Origin: Parachlamydiales bacterium
Lineage (GTDB): Bacteria; Chlamydiota; Chlamydiia; Chlamydiales; SM23-39
DNA: 10,732 nt
Direction: 5' to 3'
NCBI GenBank assembly: GCA_003151315.1
Contig: PLXF01000059.1
Span: 4,379 to 15,110 of the forward strand
Part shown: one piece after another, positions 6,750 through 10,732 of the stretch
Numbering within the stretch: the first letter of the stretch is position 1
Layout: each line of letters opens with the position of its first letter
Translations under genes and position numbers: made by a program
Notes under the pieces: model-generated
What the model was told of the DNA's origin: nothing
Seen by the model: the letters and a program-made list of their open reading frames with translations, nothing else
Databases searched by the model: none

Positions 6750-8680
6750 AAACCCCCTTTCTCTTCGACGAATTTTTTGCATCAGGTCTCGAAGAGAGCA
6801 TCAGCCCCTTCCTCACCCCTAAATCACGCAAATGGGGGAAAAACCTTTCGCTGAAAAGCGCCATAGGAGCCGCCAGTTGTCTCCTGATCGCTTTCACCCT
6901 CTCTTTCATCAACGCGTCCCTCTCCGCTATTTTTCTCTCTCTCGTCTATTTTTTAGTCGGGGCGCCCGCACTTCTAGCCACCCTGAACGATATAAAAAAT
7001 CTCGAGATCAATATCGATGTTCTCATGACGCTCGCCGCTTTTTTAGCCGTGATGATCGGCAGCGGCCTAGAAGGAGCTCTCCTTCTCGTCCTCTTTGAGC
7101 TTTCCCATGGGATGGAAGAGACCGTTTCTAGAAAAGCACGCAGCGCAATTCACAACCTCAACAACCTCTCCCCCAAATTCGCCCATGTAGTCGCAGACGA
7201 CGGCACTCTCTATGAAAAATCGGTGCGAGAAATCGCGATCGGAACTCACCTCATCGTAAAAAACGGCGAAATCGTCCCTTTAGATGGGCAAGTTCTAGAG
7301 GGGACCTCAAGCGTCAATCTCGTCCACCTCACAGGAGAGAGCGCCCCTGTCGTTAAAAAACCAGGCGATCCGATTCCAGCCGGAGCTCGCAATCTCGAAT
7401 CGGCGCTCATCATCGAGGTCAATCGGACCAATGCCGATTCCACCCTTTCCCGCATTATCCAGCTCATTATTCAAGCGCAAGAGGCCAAACCGAAACTCCA
7501 AAGATGGCTCGACCGATTTGGCAAAAAATATGCGACCACAATCATCGGCCTCACTTGCCTATTCGCTATTACCCTCCCTTTCCTTTTTTCCATCCCCTAT
7601 TTAGGACACGAAGGGGGCATCTACCGAGCGCTCGCCTTTCTAATCGCCGCGTCCCCGTGCGCCCTCATCATCGCCACACCAACCGCTTATCTCAGCGCCA
7701 TTTCTGCGTGCGCCCACAAAGGGATCCTTCTGAAAGGGGGCATTGTTCTCGACGCGCTCGCAAGCTGCCGCTCGATCGCTTTTGACAAAACCGGAACACT
7801 CACAACAGGCGAGCTCCTCTGCACGGCGATCGATCCCCTCTCATCAACCACTATTTCGATCGACGACGCCCTCGCTATCGCCGCCTCATTAGAGCGGCAA
7901 GTGGTCCACCCCATCGCCACCGCGATCGGCAAATTCGCCGCCCAAAAAGGGTGTCCTCTTATTGAAATTCAGCAATTCAAAGCGATCCCCGGCTCTGGAA
8001 TAGAGGGGATTGCGCAACTTCCCACGGGGCCCATTCCTGTTTTTATCGGATCTCCCGACTATCTCCACCTGAAAAACAGCCAAAGCATCCAAGGGCAGGT
8101 GCTCGCCGCTCTATCTGTGGGCGCCGATCGTTTCCTCTTCCGCTTCTCAGATCAAATTCGCTCCACCACGCCGGCCCTCATCCGCCAAATGAAAGAGACT
8201 CACGGCATTCATTCCGTCATGCTGACAGGAGACAACCCTTTCAACGCCCAAAATATAGGGGCTCTCGCCGGAATCGAAGAAATTTATGCGGGTCTAAAAC
8301 CTGAAGATAAGCTCGACCACGTAGCGCGACTTTCAGAAAAAGGGGGCCTCGCGATGGTAGGCGACGGGATCAACGACGCTCCCGCCTGGGCCCGCGCAAC
8401 GGTAGGCATTTCCATGGGGCGGATCGGCAGCGCCACCGCCGTCGACGCCTCCGACGTCGTTCTCCTAAACGACGATCTCCATCTCTTAAGCTGGCTCTTC
8501 ACTAAATCCCGCAAAACCAAGCAAATCGTCAAGCAAAACCTCACTCTTGCCCTCAGCGTCATCTGCCTCGCAACCATCCCCTCCCTCCTCGGCTGGATCC
8601 CCCTCTGGGCCGCCGTCATCCTCCACGAAGGGGGAACCGTTTTGGTCGGTCTCAATAGCCTACGGCTATTGAGAAGGTAG
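6746..8680 (+). CDS. Heavy-metal P-type ATPase, PIB-4-like (SPC motif), no N-terminal metal-binding domain
   Basis: Inner-membrane pump that uses ATP to export a divalent transition metal. The 644 residues have eight likely helices in pairs: about 38-56/60-78, 88-104/106-120, 262-283/293-315 and 596-614/617-636. The actuator motif TGES is at 196-199, the phosphorylation motif DKTGTLTTG starts at D347, the HP pair of the nucleotide domain is H388-P389, and GDGINDAP is at 539-546. The transport-site motif is SPC (303-305), not CPC, and the last helix contains HEGGT (627-631). Both are signatures of PIB-4 pumps, linked to Co, Zn, Cd or Fe(II). Chlamydial homologues are often labelled zntA/cadA, but this subtype does not support a simple Zn label. 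There is no HMA domain ahead of helix 1. The true start is the ATG overlapping the previous stop by 4 nt (ATGA). No ribosome site is visible, so coupling is likely. Confidence 0.93.
   Translation: MKTPFLFDEFFASGLEESISPFLTPKSRKWGKNLSLKSAIGAASCLLIAFTLSFINASLSAIFLSLVYFLVGAPALLATLNDIKNLEINIDVLMTLAAFLAVMIGSGLEGALLLVLFELSHGMEETVSRKARSAIHNLNNLSPKFAHVVADDGTLYEKSVREIAIGTHLIVKNGEIVPLDGQVLEGTSSVNLVHLTGESAPVVKKPGDPIPAGARNLESALIIEVNRTNADSTLSRIIQLIIQAQEAKPKLQRWLDRFGKKYATTIIGLTCLFAITLPFLFSIPYLGHEGGIYRALAFLIAASPCALIIATPTAYLSAISACAHKGILLKGGIVLDALASCRSIAFDKTGTLTTGELLCTAIDPLSSTTISIDDALAIAASLERQVVHPIATAIGKFAAQKGCPLIEIQQFKAIPGSGIEGIAQLPTGPIPVFIGSPDYLHLKNSQSIQGQVLAALSVGADRFLFRFSDQIRSTTPALIRQMKETHGIHSVMLTGDNPFNAQNIGALAGIEEIYAGLKPEDKLDHVARLSEKGGLAMVGDGINDAPAWARATVGISMGRIGSATAVDASDVVLLNDDLHLLSWLFTKSRKTKQIVKQNLTLALSVICLATIPSLLGWIPLWAAVILHEGGTVLVGLNSLRLLRR
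8651..8673 (+). repeat. Perfect 10-bp inverted repeat inside the end of the ATPase gene
   Basis: CTCAATAGCC and GGCTATTGAG flank a 3-nt loop, within the codons for the last residues of the pump. A second, weaker hairpin (GAAGGT 8673-8678 with ACCTTC 8688-8693) follows directly. No T-run comes after either, so this is not a standard intrinsic terminator. It may protect the mRNA 3' end or assist termination. Confidence 0.5.
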
Positions 8681-8761
8681 TGAATCCACCTTCTTATACC
8701 GAACACGGATAGATTCTTAAATTTTGGCGGCCTCAAGGATGGTCCAAGTTTGAATAATCGC

Positions 8762-8785
8762 AAGAAGTGGAATATCAGACTTCTT
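8762..8785 (+). terminator. Possible weak terminator of the serS operon
   Basis: AAGAAGT (8762-8768) and ACTTCTT (8779-8785) form a 7-bp stem with a 10-nt loop about 80 nt after the ATPase stop. Only a short T-run follows and the stem is AT-rich, so termination strength would be low. Confidence 0.3.
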
Positions 8786-8844
8786 TCGTTATTAGGAAAA
8801 TGTAACGCAAAGATCGATTGAACATTACTACGGCTGCCTTAGAT

Positions 8845-8889
8845 ATGTCGAAAAAAGCCTAAAATTTTGACACATTTATTTTTTCAAAT
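8845..8889 (+). repeat. 45-bp flanking repeat, copy 1
   Basis: Aligns without gaps to 10672-10716 at 39 of 45 positions. It contains a hairpin (GTCGAAA at 8847-8853, TTTTGAC at 8865-8871) with one G-T wobble, followed by a T-rich tract. Weaker similarity continues upstream: both copies are preceded by CATTAC, then CCTT, then ATATGTCG. Copy 1 sits about 160 nt before the DUF4116 gene. It could be a repeated terminator, a remnant of an earlier tandem gene copy, or a mobile-element end. Confidence 0.7.
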
Positions 8890-9001
8890 CAACAACATCT
8901 TAGATATCAACAAGTTGCGATTTACCCCATTCAGATGTCTTACATACCTCCATCACAAAGATGAAGAAAGTCTGCATACTACCAAAAATTAAGGATATAT
9001 T

Positions 9002-9044
9002 TATAATTTCTAGATTGTTATAATGTTAACAAAAAATTAAGAGG
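9002..9044 (+). promoter_or_regulatory. Promoter and ribosome site of the DUF4116 gene
   Basis: Two perfect TATAAT hexamers occur at 9002-9007 and 9019-9024, in an AT-rich setting with no recognisable -35 box. GAGG (9041-9044) lies 7 nt before the ATG at 9052, which supports that start. The second hexamer would give a leader of about 20 nt. A different sigma factor or an activator may replace the missing -35. Confidence 0.45.
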
Positions 9045-9051
9045 ATTATTC

Positions 9052-10614
9052 ATGTCAGTTTCATTTAAAAATTTTTATTTATCTCAATACCCTAACATTG
9101 ACTACAACTCCGACACCAAGGAAAAAATTGAACAAGGCTATTTTACCTGCAAACGGACCGATATGAAGGGAAGGCTTACGAGCCTTTGCGACATCGTTTC
9201 TCAAGTAGCTAAAATCATTTTTGATTCCCTCATCTTAGCTATAGTCGCACCCGTACTACTCACACTTGCAGCAGTAACCTTGATTATCCTTCCCTTCGCC
9301 GCATTGCTTGGGAAAGGAAAAACTGCAGGAGATTTTCTTCTAACCTTCTTTGTGGTCGGTGCTGCAAGTACACTTGCCATTCCCGTCTTTCTCGCTTTAC
9401 GAGTTTTTACTTTAGGTGCAGATATCTTAGGAATCGCATGTCCAAAAATCGGACAAAGCGCTCGCTTGCGCACAGAAAAATATTCTGTAGGAGGACTTCT
9501 GGCCAAATATCTTAAAACTAAGCGCGGGCACGACCTTTTAACTGCACCGATTATTACGCGAGAGGCCGCTCTCGATCTCGTTCAAAAAGATGGTCGAAAC
9601 CTGCAGGAACTGAGCGACGTTTTCAGAAACGATATCGAAATCGGACAAGCCGCTATTATGAATTGGGGTAATGCATTAGCCTTTGCTAACCCTGAATTGA
9701 GGAAAAATAAAGAAGTTGTCCTTATCGCAATTGAAAAAAGTTATTCTGGTTCGGACATCTTACAATACGTTAGCGAAGAGCTCAGAAACGACAAAGACGT
9801 TGTACTCGCTGCTGTTAGTAAGCACGGTGATTCATTAAAATACGCTAGCGAAGATCTTAGAAAAGATAGGGACGTTGTCCTCGCAGCTGTTCGTAGAAGC
9901 GGCGGATCTTTACAATACACTAGCAAAGAATTAAGAGACGATAAAGAACTTGTACTTATAGCCTGTACGCAAGACGGCTGCGCCTTAGAATATGCCAGTG
10001 ATCGTCTTAAAAACGATCCTGACGTTGTTCAAGCCGCTCTTTCTAAGTATTCCTTTTATGCTGCACACATGGGAGATGACCTTAGAAACGATAAAAATTT
10101 CATAGGCTCTTTAATTCATCTGTGTGGCAGTAAGATGCTTCAATATGCAAGTAGCACCCTTCAAAACGATAGAGATGTCGTACTTATCGCTGTCCAACGA
10201 GATGGACTAGCGCTTAAATATGCTAGCAATAGATTAAAAAGAGACTCATTCATCGTGACGGCCGCTATTCAACAAAATGGAAAAGCCCTTGAATATGCCG
10301 ATTATGACCTGCGCTGCGATAGAGATATAGTCCTTTTAGCTATGGAGCAAAACGTCGAAGCGCTTAAATACGCCAGTTACTTTTTACGTCGCGATAAACA
10401 GCTTATCCTCGGAGCTCTTAAAAAGAGTCCTAAAGCACTTGAATTTGCTGACGATGATCTGAAAAAAAATAAGGAGTTCGTACTCACCGCGATTCAAGAA
10501 AACGCCGAAGCTTTCTTTAGCGCGGATTGGCATCTTCAGAGGGACCCGGAGCTTATAATGGCCGCAGCTCAAAAAGACCCGAGCCTGGAAAACCGCCTTC
10601 AGCGCTATCGCTAG
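9052..10614 (+). CDS. DUF4116 repeat protein with a two-helix hydrophobic domain; candidate inclusion-membrane-like effector
   Basis: No enzyme motif is recognised. The 520 residues fall into three parts. Residues 1-50 are polar with no signal peptide. Residues 55-87 and 93-128 are two long hydrophobic stretches separated by the short loop GKGKTAGD, the bilobed pattern of chlamydial Inc proteins. Residues 191-519 are about thirteen repeats of 25 residues in the form LrnDkdVVLaAvkqnGxaLeYAsee, the DUF4116 pattern, predicted as paired helices in a solenoid-like array. Repeats 2, 6 and 7 are the most diverged, and repeat 2 has a 3-residue insertion. The gene stands alone, is AT-richer than its neighbours, and is bracketed by a 45-bp repeat. 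By analogy it may be exported by type III secretion and interact with host proteins. That is inference; DUF4116 has no established function that I know. Confidence 0.88.
   Translation: MSVSFKNFYLSQYPNIDYNSDTKEKIEQGYFTCKRTDMKGRLTSLCDIVSQVAKIIFDSLILAIVAPVLLTLAAVTLIILPFAALLGKGKTAGDFLLTFFVVGAASTLAIPVFLALRVFTLGADILGIACPKIGQSARLRTEKYSVGGLLAKYLKTKRGHDLLTAPIITREAALDLVQKDGRNLQELSDVFRNDIEIGQAAIMNWGNALAFANPELRKNKEVVLIAIEKSYSGSDILQYVSEELRNDKDVVLAAVSKHGDSLKYASEDLRKDRDVVLAAVRRSGGSLQYTSKELRDDKELVLIACTQDGCALEYASDRLKNDPDVVQAALSKYSFYAAHMGDDLRNDKNFIGSLIHLCGSKMLQYASSTLQNDRDVVLIAVQRDGLALKYASNRLKRDSFIVTAAIQQNGKALEYADYDLRCDRDIVLLAMEQNVEALKYASYFLRRDKQLILGALKKSPKALEFADDDLKKNKEFVLTAIQENAEAFFSADWHLQRDPELIMAAAQKDPSLENRLQRYR
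9622..10608 (+). repeat. Thirteen tandem 75-nt coding repeats (25-residue DUF4116 units)
   Basis: Units begin at residues 191, 216, 244, 269, 294, 319, 344, 370, 395, 420, 445, 470 and 495. Most keep the LRNDKDVVL-like start and the ALKYAS-like end. The period is 25 residues except for units 2 (28) and 7 (26). DNA identity between units is modest, so the array is old and not a recent slippage product. Units 3 and 4 are the most alike. Confidence 0.88.
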
Positions 10615-10629
10615 CTATCAGCATTACGT

Positions 10630-10670
10630 TCTCCTTCAATATGTCGATATTATCGACATATCGAAGGAGA
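10630..10670. repeat. 41-bp near-perfect palindrome after the DUF4116 stop
   Basis: Arms 10630-10649 and 10651-10670 pair at 19 of 20 positions around a single central base; the only mismatch is A10638 with C10662. It begins 16 nt after the stop codon. As RNA from the plus strand it would be a very strong hairpin and a likely part of the termination region, but it lacks an adjacent T-run. The T-rich tract comes only after the next hairpin, in the 45-bp repeat. Confidence 0.8.
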
Positions 10671-10671
10671 C

Positions 10672-10716
10672 ATGTCGAAAAAAAGCTAAAATTTCGACCT
10701 ATTTATTTTTTTAAAT
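10672..10716 (+). repeat. 45-bp flanking repeat, copy 2, with terminator-like hairpin
   Basis: Second copy of the element at 8845-8889. Its hairpin is perfect (GTCGAAA 10674-10680, TTTCGAC 10692-10698, 11-nt loop) and is followed by a T-rich tract (10699-10712), so it could end transcription of the DUF4116 gene. The window stops 16 nt later, so whether the pattern continues is unknown. Confidence 0.7.
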
Positions 10717-10732
10717 AAGTAAAAATTTATCT

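Larger units (their letters stand above)
8681..9051. other. AT-rich non-coding stretch between the operon and the DUF4116 gene
   Basis: No convincing gene is seen on either strand in these 371 nt. The stretch holds a weak hairpin (8762-8785), copy 1 of a 45-bp repeat (8845-8889), a loose inverted repeat (8886-8896 with 8914-8923), and the promoter region of the next gene (9002-9044). The nonamer CTTAGATAT occurs twice, at 8838-8846 and 8899-8907. The change from GC-richer operon sequence to AT-rich sequence happens here. Confidence 0.7.

Noticed and set aside
8284..8763. Long minus-strand open frame opposite the end of the ATPase gene, extending into the spacer
   Set aside because: Its composition is that of an antisense shadow. 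In the spacer the minus strand also gives a short AIIQTWTILEAAKI-like stretch in another frame that could hint at a decayed gene end, but it is too short to call.
9622..10608. 75-nt periodic repeats considered as a CRISPR array
   Set aside because: The repeats are contiguous, diverged and translate into a coherent 25-residue protein motif; there are no spacers.
8845..10716. Flanking repeats considered as the ends of an insertion sequence
   Set aside because: The repeats are direct rather than inverted, and the enclosed gene has no transposase motif. A cassette or repeated terminator is more likely.

Overview
The window looks like chromosomal DNA of an environmental, amoeba-type member of the Chlamydiota, for example from the Waddlia/Criblamydia/Parachlamydia side of the phylum. 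The exact genus cannot be fixed from sequence reading alone. Three things point there. A UPF0158 protein matches, from memory, the chlamydial family almost residue for residue at its N-terminus. The E1 enzyme has its alpha and beta subunits fused in one chain, as in the Chlamydia pdhA/B gene. A run of serS, a small multi-pass membrane protein and a metal P-type ATPase has the same order as CT729-CT728-CT727 of C. trachomatis, with an extra M18 aminopeptidase inserted. The last gene belongs to the DUF4116 repeat family, which is expanded in amoeba-associated chlamydiae and in protists. The phylum call is inference from remembered gene order and family knowledge.

Layout. The minus strand, 44-3259, carries a two-gene unit: a UPF0158 protein with two AT-hook-like motifs, followed 21 nt later by a fused 2-oxoacid dehydrogenase E1 alpha/beta protein. 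A short divergent control region (3260-3436) holds one candidate sigma-70-type promoter for each direction, both with 18-nt spacers. The plus strand, 3437-8680, is a tightly packed four-gene operon: serS, M18 aminopeptidase (13-nt overlap), VIT1/CCC1-like membrane protein (1-nt overlap), and a PIB-4 type metal-exporting P-type ATPase (4-nt overlap).

After the operon, base composition changes abruptly. An AT-rich non-coding stretch (8681-9051) is followed by a 520-residue protein with two adjacent hydrophobic segments and about thirteen 25-residue DUF4116-type repeats (9052-10614). This gene is bracketed by two copies of a 45-bp repeat (8845-8889 and 10672-10716, 39 of 45 positions identical). 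A 41-bp near-perfect palindrome sits between its stop codon and the right-hand repeat.

How the parts work together. The left half is housekeeping: tRNA charging, peptide trimming, 2-oxoacid oxidation and a possible DNA-binding factor. The last two operon genes look like a metal-homeostasis pair, one protein resembling Fe/Mn sequestration carriers and one ATP-driven divalent-metal exporter. The right end is an accessory module. The most interesting reading is that the DUF4116 protein is an inclusion-membrane (Inc)-like secreted protein that displays a helical repeat domain, carried in a repeat-bounded cassette. That reading is inferred and has not been shown.
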